This document shows positions 45,331 through 54,621 of a stretch of DNA of 64,000 bases, piece after piece; within the stretch, counting starts at the first letter, position 1, and each line of letters starts with the position of its first letter. The notes beneath the pieces are model-generated. The model saw only the letters and a list, made by a program, of their open reading frames with translations. It was not told the DNA's origin and ran no database searches. Made by a program: the position numbers and the translations under genes. Source of the stretch: a bacterium (GTDB lineage Bacteria > SAR324 > XYD2-FULL-50-16); the NCBI GenBank assembly GCA_018829445.1, contig JAHJTV010000043.1, forward strand, positions 1 to 64,000. Reading direction: 5' to 3'.

Positions 45331-46134
45331 TTAATTCAGATTACCGGTTTTATACCCTTCAAGATCAAAGGTAACATATTTGAAACCGTAGGATTTAAGA
45401 GTCCCATTTACACGGTCCATCATTTCCGGGTCAAAGAAAAACTGACGTTGAGAAACATCTACCTCTATTCTGGCTATATCCTGATGATACCTGACACGAA
45501 CCTGGATCAAGCCAAGAGATCTCAGGTAATCTTCTGATTTTTCAATCTGTAGCAGGGCTTCTTTCGTAATTTTCTGATGATAAGGAATCCTTGAAGCCAA
45601 ACATGCCAGGGATGGTTTGTTCCAGGTCGGAAGACCCAGTTCTTTTGACGCCAGACGTATTTCTGCCTTGCTGAAATCACATTCAATCAACGGGCTGACA
45701 ATGCTTAATTCCTTTAATGCTCTCATTCCCGGTCTGTAATCGGACAGATCATCGATGTTGGATCCGTCAAGAAGTATTTCGATTTTCTCTTTGTGCATCT
45801 GTTTTAATAATAGACCAAAGATATTGGTTTTACACAGATAACAGCGCTCTCTTTTATTATTAAGCACATCGTCATCAAGCTGATCAATGGTTATAATCTC
45901 ATGCCGAACTCCTATCTCTTTGGCTATCTCCCGTGACTGTCTGAGTTCTTCCCGTGGAAAAAAGATGCTGTCAACAGTCAGCGCCAGACTATTCTCTCCC
46001 AGAACCTGAAAAGCAATTTTTGTGAGGAAGGTGCTGTCAACTCCTCCGGAAAAAGCTATGGCAACACTTCCGTAAGACTTAATCAGACTCTTAAGATTAT
46101 ATATTTTTTTTTCAAGACCCATCACAAAAAACAA
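45331..46134 (-). CDS. larE: ATP-dependent sulfur transferase LarE (PP-loop)
   Basis: 267 aa; AFSGGVDSTFLTKIA PP-loop, RCYLCK, TWNKPSLACLASRIPY. Confidence 0.95.
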   Translation of the reverse strand: MFFVMGLEKKIYNLKSLIKSYGSVAIAFSGGVDSTFLTKIAFQVLGENSLALTVDSIFFPREELRQSREIAKEIGVRHEIITIDQLDDDVLNNKRERCYLCKTNIFGLLLKQMHKEKIEILLDGSNIDDLSDYRPGMRALKELSIVSPLIECDFSKAEIRLASKELGLPTWNKPSLACLASRIPYHQKITKEALLQIEKSEDYLRSLGLIQVRVRYHQDIARIEVDVSQRQFFFDPEMMDRVNGTLKSYGFKYVTFDLEGYKTGNLN

Positions 46135-46301
46135 GCTGAAGTTTTAACTTGAGAAACCGGTTCTGAGTATCTGTCGTAATAGCAAAACAATATCAATGCG
46201 GGGTGTCATTAGCAAATGGTATTGTGATTCTTTTCGATTTGTGCTTCGCTGGTAAAGAAAAACGAATGATAGCAAGCTAATCGTTATATAGAGACAACCG
46301 A

Positions 46302-47510
46302 ATGTTTAAAACTTCAACCTCAAAACTTAACGGCACCCTAGCCCTGGTAAAAACCGATATGTCCGATGTAGCCGTAATAAAGTGTGAAAGTTATGATTAC
46401 AACCTGGTGAGACAGGCTGTTAAAAAAGGAATTGACCTGCTGGGAGGAACCGGCAGTTTTGTGAAACCGGGTGAAAAAATACTGCTAAAACCAAACTTAC
46501 TGGTCGCCGAAGTCCCTGAAAAGTGTGTTACAACGCATCCGGCAGTCTTTCAAGCAGTTTGTGAGCTCTTTGGCAAAGAGGAGGTTGAGCTTTCCTTTGG
46601 TGATTCGCCGGCATTCGGGAGCATGCAGAGAGCAGCCAGGAAAGCGGGGCTTCTGGAAATTGCGGAACAGCTTGGAGTAAAACCGGCGGATTTTAAAAAC
46701 GGGGAATCGGTTTTTTTCGAAAAAGGGATTCAAAACAAGAAATTTATAATCGCCAAGGGGGTTTTGGAAGCTGATGGTCTTATCAGCCTGCCGAAATTAA
46801 AAACACACGGACTGGAAAGAATGACCGGCTGTATCAAAAACCAGTTCGGTTGTATTCCGGGAGTGCTGAAAGGAGAATTTCATGTCAAATTGCCTGGAGC
46901 TCACGATTTCGGGAAGATGCTGGTGGATCTCAATAACTTTGTTAATCCCCGGTTGTATATAATGGACGGAATTCAGGCGATGGAAGGCAACGGTCCGCGG
47001 GGCGGAAAACCTAAACAGATGAATGTATTGCTGTTTTCCAGAGATCCTGTGGCACTTGACGCTACCGTTTGTCGGCTCGTTGATCTTGATCCCCAATATG
47101 TGCCAACTATCCAGTATGGTAGTGAAACAGGGGCCGGAGTTTACCTGGCAGATGAGATAACAATCCTGGGCGACAGCATTGAAGATCTGAAGACAACGTC
47201 ATTTGATGTTAAAAAGCGACCGATAAAATCTTTTGATAAACAAGCGCGGGGATTTTCTGGGTTCATAAACAACCGCCTGGTTCCTAAACCCTTCATCAAT
47301 AAGGATATCTGCACTCAATGCGGAACCTGCGTTTCCATGTGTCCTGTTGATCCGAAAGCGGTGGACTGGTTGGACGGTAACAAAGATCTGCCTCCCGTCT
47401 ATCATTATGATGAATGCATCAGATGCTATTGCTGCCAGGAGCTTTGTCCTGATGCTGCCATTGAGCTGAAAACGCCCCTGTTACGACGAATTATGGGGCT
47501 TATTCGTTGA
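46302..47510 (+). CDS. DUF362 domain protein with two C-terminal [4Fe-4S] ferredoxin motifs
   Basis: 402 aa; ILLKPNLLVAEVPEKCVTTHPAV, CTQCGTCVSMCPVDP, CIRCYCCQELCPDAAI. Confidence 0.92.
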   Translation: MFKTSTSKLNGTLALVKTDMSDVAVIKCESYDYNLVRQAVKKGIDLLGGTGSFVKPGEKILLKPNLLVAEVPEKCVTTHPAVFQAVCELFGKEEVELSFGDSPAFGSMQRAARKAGLLEIAEQLGVKPADFKNGESVFFEKGIQNKKFIIAKGVLEADGLISLPKLKTHGLERMTGCIKNQFGCIPGVLKGEFHVKLPGAHDFGKMLVDLNNFVNPRLYIMDGIQAMEGNGPRGGKPKQMNVLLFSRDPVALDATVCRLVDLDPQYVPTIQYGSETGAGVYLADEITILGDSIEDLKTTSFDVKKRPIKSFDKQARGFSGFINNRLVPKPFINKDICTQCGTCVSMCPVDPKAVDWLDGNKDLPPVYHYDECIRCYCCQELCPDAAIELKTPLLRRIMGLIR

Positions 47511-48168
47511 TAGAACGGATTTCAAGTACCTTTATAGCGGAGTCTTCTATCTCTGCATGGGCATAATATCCCTGGTAGACAGGACTCGGATTGATAATCC
47601 TGGTTTTGCCAATGGAGTCGATCCCCCTGCCTTCATGAATGTGCCCGGTAAAGCAGAGCATCGGTTGATGGGTCTTTATAAAACTCCTGACACTGTGGGA
47701 ACCCACATGCAGATCGTCGTTAACAGCATCGGCGGTGGTATTGTATGGAGGTTGGTGGGATACCAGTATTTTTGGATACGCAGGATCCAATTCGTTTATT
47801 GCATTTTCAAGTTTTTGTTCGAGATAGGTCTCGGAAACTTCAAATGGTGTTCCTTTGAAAGGAGTCGCCAGAGAGGCTCCCAAGCCTAAAAAAGCCAGAT
47901 TGTTAATGATTTTGTGTCTACCGTTCAAGTTCACATCCATGGCATCCAGAACTTCTTCTGTTTCCGCATGGTCACAATTCCCGGGAACCGCCAGGCAATG
48001 GGCATTGATCTCCTTTACCCAGGAAACGATGGATTCCATTTCCGGTTTATGCCCAAAATTAGTGATATCCCCCAACAACAGAACCAGATCAGCTACAGCT
48101 ATCTGATTGGTAAGCTTATTAAGTTTCTTCCAGCTACCATGAATATCAGGCAATCCGAGAATGATCAT
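47500..48168 (-). CDS. calcineurin-like metallophosphoesterase
   Basis: 222 aa; LPDIHGS, LLGDITNFG, VPGNCDH, SHQPPYN, GHIHEGRG. Confidence 0.92.
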   Translation of the reverse strand: MIILGLPDIHGSWKKLNKLTNQIAVADLVLLLGDITNFGHKPEMESIVSWVKEINAHCLAVPGNCDHAETEEVLDAMDVNLNGRHKIINNLAFLGLGASLATPFKGTPFEVSETYLEQKLENAINELDPAYPKILVSHQPPYNTTADAVNDDLHVGSHSVRSFIKTHQPMLCFTGHIHEGRGIDSIGKTRIINPSPVYQGYYAHAEIEDSAIKVLEIRSINE

Positions 48169-48202
48169 CGTTTATCTCCCTTTTTTGGATATCCCCCAAA
48201 TA

Positions 48203-48817
48203 TCAAAACATCATTATCAGTTCTTTGAGTGACTTGATTTGGATGTCGGTCAGATTCTTCCAATCGTTGTTATTAAAGTAATCGACATGGATGGTTGAGG
48301 TTCCGGCAGCTTTTCCTGCCTGTAGATCAAACAGGTAATCTCCAACCATTACTGCTTCAATTGGTTTAACCCCCCATATTGACAGCAGATGTCTGATTCC
48401 CGTCGGATCGGGTTTAGGTGGCGCATCTTCACGTCCCAGGATGCAATTTTCCTTAAAGCTGGATAAAATGCCGATTTTTTCCAGTGATACTTTGGCGTTT
48501 TCTTTTGTATTTCTGGTTATTACCCCCAAGGCTACCTTATTCTTGTTCAGGGTAGATATCAATTCCATTGTACCTTCTGCAGGCTTGGACTGGTCGGCAA
48601 GCTTGACTTCAATTGAGTTGAGTGTCTCCAGTAGTTCCTTTTTCTTTTTTTCGGTTTGTTGAGAAACATGGTCGAGGATATCCATACCGTCCGGAACTCC
48701 CAGCTGTTTTCTTATCCCGGGAAAATCGTGCACCGGTATGGTCAGAGTACCATCCAGATCAAAAATCCAGAATTTTTTATTTAGAATTGATCGAATTAGA
48801 TTTGTTGGAGATAGCAT
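48203..48817 (-). CDS. HAD-superfamily hydrolase (phosphoglycolate phosphatase-like)
   Basis: 204 aa; FWIFDLDGTLT, GVITRNTKEN, KPDPTGI, VMVGDYLFDLQAGKAAG. Confidence 0.92.
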   Translation of the reverse strand: MLSPTNLIRSILNKKFWIFDLDGTLTIPVHDFPGIRKQLGVPDGMDILDHVSQQTEKKKKELLETLNSIEVKLADQSKPAEGTMELISTLNKNKVALGVITRNTKENAKVSLEKIGILSSFKENCILGREDAPPKPDPTGIRHLLSIWGVKPIEAVMVGDYLFDLQAGKAAGTSTIHVDYFNNNDWKNLTDIQIKSLKELIMMF

Positions 48818-49113
48818 GTATTAAGCCGGTAAATGAAGTGTTTTGACTTCTCTTATATAAAAAAAGTCAAAGTATGACAATTCAAATAATATATTTGAGA
48901 AATCTTGCGCAAATTGAAAGACAAAGCAGTAAATTATTGATCGGACAGCAGGTGTTTTATCCGGTCTTGTTTGCTTTTTAAAACAAAATCAGGGAAACTT
49001 AAGCCTTATTAGGAATAGTACAGCTTTTCTTCTCATTCTGGATAAACAGTGATCCTAACTTTTTATCTTTTATTCTGATTTGGCTGTAAACAGCGATAAT
49101 TATAGAACTGAAA

Positions 49114-50298
49114 ATGGAAAAAAGAATATTCAGATCATCCGCCACAAAGGCTGTCCATGCGGGTGAAACCAAAGAAAAATACGCAGACTCACTTACGACT
49201 CCCATATTTCAAACCTCAACCTATACCTTTAAAGACAGCAAGGAAATAGAAGCCTATACCAAGCATAAAAAAGAGAGATTTGAATATGGCAGATACGGAA
49301 ATCCAACGGAAAAAATTGCTGAACATAGACTGGCTGCGTTGGAAAACGCGGAGGATTGTGTACTGTTTGCTTCAGGAATGATGGCAATCACAACCACGAT
49401 TTTTGCTATTGTTCAAAGTGGTGATCATATTGTGATTACAGATGATTGTTATAAAAAGACCCTGGAATTTTGTGAATCCTATCTGAAAAGATTTGGAATC
49501 GAGTGCACCATAGTCCCTTTTGGTGATTACGACTTGATGGATAAATCCGTAAAAAAGAATACCCGGTTTATCTTTTCGGAATCTCCAACCAATCCCTATC
49601 TAAATGTTTTTGATCTTAAAAAATTCAGGGAAATTGGAAAAAAGCACAATGTGATAACCTTTATCGATAGTACTTTTGCTACTCCGGTTAATCAGAAACC
49701 CCTGGAGTATGGAATAGATCTTGTTATGCACAGTGCCACCAAATATTTCGCCGGTCATAATGATATTTTAGCAGGTGCTGTATTGGGAAATTCAGACCTG
49801 ATTGCAAAAATTCGCAGCCTGCACAAAGCCCTGGGTGGAGTAATCGATGCGAATTGTGCCTATCTTTTAATTAGGGGAATAAAAACATTCCCTTTGAGAG
49901 TAAAAAAACAAAACGAATCTACACTGGAAATCGCTCGCTTCCTGGAAAATCATCCCAAGGTTGAAAAAGTGTATTACCCGTTTTTGGAAAGCCACCGTCA
50001 TTATCAAATAGCAAAAGAGCAGATGAAAGGCGGGGGTGGTGTTGTTTCATTCAATGTTAAAGGTGATCTTGAATCGGCCAAACGGTTTATGGACTCCCTT
50101 GAGATGATTTACATAGCTCCAAGTCTGGGAGGTGTGGAGACCCTGATAACCCACCCTGCATTAGTAAGCTACTATGATTATACAAAGGAGCGACGACTTG
50201 ACCTTGGAATTACCGATACCCTCTTCAGACTGGCGGTGGGAATAGAAGAGGTCCATGATATTATTGAGGATCTGGAAAGAGGATTCGCCAATATTTAG
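49114..50298 (+). CDS. trans-sulfuration PLP enzyme (cystathionine gamma-synthase/lyase family)
   Basis: 394 aa; TKAVHAGETKEKYADSLTTPIFQTSTY, FASGMMA, SATKYFAGHNDILAGAV. Confidence 0.93.
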   Translation: MEKRIFRSSATKAVHAGETKEKYADSLTTPIFQTSTYTFKDSKEIEAYTKHKKERFEYGRYGNPTEKIAEHRLAALENAEDCVLFASGMMAITTTIFAIVQSGDHIVITDDCYKKTLEFCESYLKRFGIECTIVPFGDYDLMDKSVKKNTRFIFSESPTNPYLNVFDLKKFREIGKKHNVITFIDSTFATPVNQKPLEYGIDLVMHSATKYFAGHNDILAGAVLGNSDLIAKIRSLHKALGGVIDANCAYLLIRGIKTFPLRVKKQNESTLEIARFLENHPKVEKVYYPFLESHRHYQIAKEQMKGGGGVVSFNVKGDLESAKRFMDSLEMIYIAPSLGGVETLITHPALVSYYDYTKERRLDLGITDTLFRLAVGIEEVHDIIEDLERGFANI

Positions 50299-50304
50299 CT
50301 GAAT

Positions 50305-50835
50305 TTATTTCACCATTTCCATCTCGTATACTTTGTAGTGTGCGTCTTTCATGCCCAGGGATTCATACGTTCTTTGGGCAACCGAATTGTTTTGTTCCAC
50401 ATATAACCGAATTCCACAGACGTCACCCTGCTGTTTTGCCAGATCGCTGACTGTCTGATAGAGAAGACTGAAAACTCCCTGTCTGCGGAATTCCGACCTG
50501 ACATATACGCTTTGAATCCACCAGAAATTGCCGTCTCGCCAATCGCTCCATTCAGTCGTAATCATCAATGCTGCCATTATTTCTCCCTGTTTTTCAGCAA
50601 CCAGGTAGAATCCGTATTCAGGATTTTTTACCAGATTAAGAGCCCCAGCCAGCACTCTTTTCTCATCCAATAATTTATTCTCTGTTTCTTTGGCCATTCT
50701 CTTATTAAATTCGGTAATGACCGCAACATCCTGCAGAGTTCCTTTTCTGATGATTACTTGTTTTGTCATAAGAAGTTTTTTGTGAGCAAGAGGGTTTAAG
50801 CAAGCGGAGTCTGAATCGTTTCCCAAAAGCTCCAC
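50305..50835 (-). CDS. GNAT family N-acetyltransferase
   Basis: 176 aa; VYVRSEFRRQGVFSLLYQTV. Start may be the internal ATG at 50769. Confidence 0.88.
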   Translation of the reverse strand: MELLGNDSDSACLNPLAHKKLLMTKQVIIRKGTLQDVAVITEFNKRMAKETENKLLDEKRVLAGALNLVKNPEYGFYLVAEKQGEIMAALMITTEWSDWRDGNFWWIQSVYVRSEFRRQGVFSLLYQTVSDLAKQQGDVCGIRLYVEQNNSVAQRTYESLGMKDAHYKVYEMEMVK

Positions 50836-50893
50836 TCTATGCCAGTACCGGCATTAAATAAATGAGGCTAGTCAGAATAGACTCATTTATTGA

Positions 50894-52081
50894 CTACAAT
50901 TCTATTTTGGCTACTCTAATCAAGAAGGAAACGGCAATTCCAATGGCAAAAGCAATACTCATATTTGTTGAAACAATGGCGACAGAAGCGATCAGGACGA
51001 CCACAAAAAGATCATTTCTTTCCTTGATATCCTTAATCAGGGTGGCCAGTTCCAGACCGGCAAAAATAAGCAGTATGCCGAATATGGCATTGGGCAGAGA
51101 CGTCAACAGGGTGATACCTATTGAACCAAACAGGATGGCAATAACCAGAAAAATCAGCCCAATCATAATATTTGATCCACCTGTTCTGGCGCCAAATCTG
51201 TAATGAGCAGCCAGTCCCCCAGCTCCATGACACATGGGAACGCCACCAGTAATACCGGTAAGCAGGTTGGCAAGTCCCATGCTTATCGAAAGGTTCCGGT
51301 TGGTCACTCTTTTTGTTGCTGAACCTTTACCAAAAAGAGATTGGCTGGTATCTTTGGTGCCGATAATTGCATTGCCGATGGTTAAGGGGATCTGTGGTAT
51401 GACCAGCAGGGTTATGGCAATAAAAAAATCATTGGAGGATGGAATGTAAAACTCGATGGGAGTTGGACCAAGCGAAATGGGTATATCACCGATTGTTCCA
51501 AAGACAAATCCCAATACAAAACCGATGGATATGATTAACAATGCAGCTGGAACTTTTTTATTTGTAATCAGTACCAAGGTTATTGCACACCCGGCGATTC
51601 CTAGTATGAGATTAGCGGAGATCCCCCACAACTGGTACGCGTCTGCACCGGAATTACTGAAAAGATTGGGATCAAGAATAAATCCCATTCCCTTTTTTAC
51701 CAATATAAATCCCAGACCAAGCTGGATTCCTCTTACAATTGGCTTTGAAAACAGTTTAGCAATCCAGTCGATTAAACCGGTTAATCCTAAAAACAAGGTA
51801 ATCAATCCGAATACCATGGCTGTTGCGGCAAGCACTGACGGAGTCACCTGGGTTGGAATGGCTATGGCAATTGCTGAGACAACTTTCAAGGGTTGAACAG
51901 GCATAGGGAGTCGAAAAAATATCCCGCTGATGATATAGTAGGCTCCAGCCAGCAGAAGAACAGTTGTTATACTTAGTTTGCAGAGTACAATCAAAGCAAC
52001 AAATAAAGGGATTAACGTTCCTAAATCACCCAATGATCCGGCCAGCTCCATTCTATCGAACTTAAAACGGTTTAATTTCAT
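50894..52081 (-). CDS. MOT1-like putative sulfate/molybdate transporter
   Basis: 395 aa; ELAGSLGDLGTLIPLFVAL, QPLKVVSAIAIA, PMCHGAGGLAAHYRFGARTGGS. Confidence 0.85.
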   Translation of the reverse strand: MKLNRFKFDRMELAGSLGDLGTLIPLFVALIVLCKLSITTVLLLAGAYYIISGIFFRLPMPVQPLKVVSAIAIAIPTQVTPSVLAATAMVFGLITLFLGLTGLIDWIAKLFSKPIVRGIQLGLGFILVKKGMGFILDPNLFSNSGADAYQLWGISANLILGIAGCAITLVLITNKKVPAALLIISIGFVLGFVFGTIGDIPISLGPTPIEFYIPSSNDFFIAITLLVIPQIPLTIGNAIIGTKDTSQSLFGKGSATKRVTNRNLSISMGLANLLTGITGGVPMCHGAGGLAAHYRFGARTGGSNIMIGLIFLVIAILFGSIGITLLTSLPNAIFGILLIFAGLELATLIKDIKERNDLFVVVLIASVAIVSTNMSIAFAIGIAVSFLIRVAKIEL

Positions 52082-52578
52082 AAGATTTCAGGTTTGAATG
52101 AATCATGATCAAGCGAAAAATCAAGCTTTTAAAAGGCTTTTACTATTCATTTTTGTATGCTACTGGATTTTTTATCTTCATTCAAACTGGAAATTGAGTA
52201 TCATCCCGTTTTTCAATATTGAAGAACGATTTCAATATTGGAAAAACAGCTTCTCAATAGAGGGTAGTTTCAAATTTTTCCCTTTTTGTTAATTGGGATT
52301 TATGTTCTGGATCAATACCAAGATCTAAAATTATCCCATTCCCTAAAACGAATCAGTATGGCTTTAAATTCATAAAGCTAGTTTTTAATCAGAGATAAAC
52401 TGATCAGATCTTTTTCCTAAAATCGTTGACCAATTGTCTCGAATTAATCTGCTTATGAAGCAACGCCAAGGTTTGATTCAACGGACTGATTGATCAACCA
52501 TGGTTGACGTTAATTATAAACACTACTAATATATAGTTTAAGATGGGAATATGAGGTTAAGATTTATCACGCTATAAA

Positions 52579-52646
52579 GAATACTTTAGACCGTAGCTCC
52601 AGGGAAGATTCTTATAAACGAAAGCGATTGGTGGTCTAAAGTATTC
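52579..52646. repeat. inverted repeat with 14-bp perfect arms (possible structured RNA or small MITE)
   Basis: GAATACTTTAGACC (52579-52592) / GGTCTAAAGTATTC (52633-52646). Confidence 0.6.
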
Positions 52647-52757
52647 CGGAAGAATGTGGTTAGACAAAATGGAGTTTTAAGTCTGTTTCGGAAACAGTTT
52701 TTGTGAAATGGCTAAGAGGTAACAGGGAGTTGCATCTTTCTAACAATTGAGAAATGA

Positions 52758-53132
52758 ATGAGCGATAAATCGGGAAAGATTCCAAAAAAGAAAAAAATGA
52801 AGACCAAAGCGGTAAAACAATCCAGTCCAATCAGAGAGATTGAGTATTACTTGAGTCAGAATGGAAACGACACAAGAATAATTCGCAATATCGCTTTGTC
52901 ATCGTTAATTCCGAAAGCTGAATCGGATAAAGTGAATACCGCCAATTTTGAAGGAAATTTACTCGGGATTCCGTTTATCTTCAATCTTGAAGATGAATTT
53001 ACTGGCCACAAAGGATTCAATCCATTTTGGTCCTTCACCATGATGATCAAAGAAAGCGGCGACCATAAATTATTGTTCTCATCCGCTGATGAGGCGGAAG
53101 AGTTATATACTGAAATTTTAAAGGAGTGGTAA
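52758..53132 (+). CDS. hypothetical protein
   Basis: 124 aa charged, compositionally protein-like, followed by two terminator-like hairpins. Confidence 0.6.
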   Translation: MSDKSGKIPKKKKMKTKAVKQSSPIREIEYYLSQNGNDTRIIRNIALSSLIPKAESDKVNTANFEGNLLGIPFIFNLEDEFTGHKGFNPFWSFTMMIKESGDHKLLFSSADEAEELYTEILKEW

Positions 53133-53144
53133 TCCATCAATCCT

Positions 53145-53178
53145 AACCTTCCTGATATCATGGCAAAGCAGGAAGGTT
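53145..53178 (+). terminator. stem-loop downstream of hypothetical protein gene
   Basis: AACCTTCCTG / CAGGAAGGTT, perfect 10-bp arms. Confidence 0.5.
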
Positions 53179-53206
53179 TATCCTCAAATTAGCCATAAAA
53201 TCAAAC

Positions 53207-53241
53207 CAGCTTCAATCGAGATTCAGAAGCTGTTTTTTTTT
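53207..53241 (+). terminator. Rho-independent terminator
   Basis: CAGCTTC-N12-GAAGCTG followed by TTTTTTTTT. Confidence 0.65.
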
Positions 53242-53583
53242 GTAATCCGCCCTTTCTTCTTCATGCAATTTTCAGTACGATTTATACGGCAACGCAAAAA
53301 AGTTTAAACCAGTAAGGCAATGAACTATTATTGGATAGCATCCCCAATAGATGCCGACGTTGCTTGCTCAATTGAACATCGTTGCTTAATGATTCATAAC
53401 CTGATAAAGATCTGTTTATGGGAAATAAAAATCAATTTGCTTGTTATTGAGTTGGAAATATGGGGTAATTTAAACCGATTAATTAAAAAGATCAGTAGCT
53501 TAATTAAAAATATTGCCAAGGTGTCAATGGGTTAATAATGAGTCTTGGCCAAGATTGAAGAAAAAATTATCCGGCAAAACAAT

Positions 53584-53922
53584 ATGGATGACAAAAGAAG
53601 ACACGGCCGTTTCAAGATGTATCAGATGATTCAATTGTCCATCGGCAAAGAGAAATTTATTGCATGCGAGGGTATAAATATTAGTAAATCCGGAATGTTA
53701 TGCAAGACAAACGCTGAAGTTCATTCTTCAGCCAGATTTTATTTAATGTTTGAAGTTCCTTTAAAAACAGGAAAATATGAAATAAAATGTGAAGGTCTTG
53801 CGGCACATGTAAATCCTGTCGAAGATGGTTTTGAAGTTGGTGTCTCGTTTTGTGATCTGTGGGAAGAGGATGCCAAGATTCTGGAAATGTATATTGCAGA
53901 GTTGGCAGAAGAAGACAATTAA
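53584..53922 (+). CDS. PilZ domain protein
   Basis: MDDKRRHGRFKMYQMIQLS...GINISKSGMLCKT (RxxxR and [DN]xSxxG c-di-GMP motifs); track ORF begins at 53545. Confidence 0.8.
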   Translation: MDDKRRHGRFKMYQMIQLSIGKEKFIACEGINISKSGMLCKTNAEVHSSARFYLMFEVPLKTGKYEIKCEGLAAHVNPVEDGFEVGVSFCDLWEEDAKILEMYIAELAEEDN

Positions 53923-53946
53923 CAAGGATTCATCTTTTGGTGCAAA

Positions 53947-54615
53947 ATGTGTGGTCGATTTACACTTACGATGGACATTGAAGATCTGCAGGATGCTTTT
54001 CCCGGCGTTGATTTCGGAATGTATCTAAAACCGAATTACAATATTGCCCCATCACAAAACATTCTCGCCATTCCTGACTTTGACAAAGCAAAAGCCTCTT
54101 TGTTTCATTGGGGGTTGATACCGTCCTGGTCAAAAGACAAAGACATCAGTTATAAGATGATTAATGCCAGATCCGAAACCCTGGCAGAAAAGCCCTCTTT
54201 TAAGAAACCATTTAAAAACCAGAGATGTTTGATATTGTCTGATGGGTTTTACGAATGGAAGAGGGATAAGGAGAAAAAAATCCCAACCCATATCAGGCTT
54301 AAGTCCGGAAAACCTTTCGCGTTTGCAGGTCTTTGGGAAAAGTGGATACAGGGAGGACAACTCCCTGTTTTTTCTTGCACTATCATAACTACTAGTGCCA
54401 ATAGTCTTTTGCAGCCAGTTCATCCTCGAATGCCGGTTATTCTCAAACGGGAAGATTACAACTTATGGCTGGATTCGGATGAAAAATCGCCCGAGATATT
54501 GCAGAAACTGCTGGTACCCTTCGAACCGGATGAAATGGAATATCATCCGGTTTCCTCTTTTGTTAACAACCCGAACAACAACAGTCCGGAATGCATCAAG
54601 GCTATATCTGCCTGA
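53947..54615 (+). CDS. SOS response-associated peptidase (SRAP/YedK/HMCES family)
   Basis: 222 aa; MCGRFTL N-terminus, NARSETLAEKPSFKKPF, SDGFYEWKRD, PVHPRMPVIL. Confidence 0.96.
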   Translation: MCGRFTLTMDIEDLQDAFPGVDFGMYLKPNYNIAPSQNILAIPDFDKAKASLFHWGLIPSWSKDKDISYKMINARSETLAEKPSFKKPFKNQRCLILSDGFYEWKRDKEKKIPTHIRLKSGKPFAFAGLWEKWIQGGQLPVFSCTIITTSANSLLQPVHPRMPVILKREDYNLWLDSDEKSPEILQKLLVPFEPDEMEYHPVSSFVNNPNNNSPECIKAISA

Positions 54616-54621
54616 TTCACA

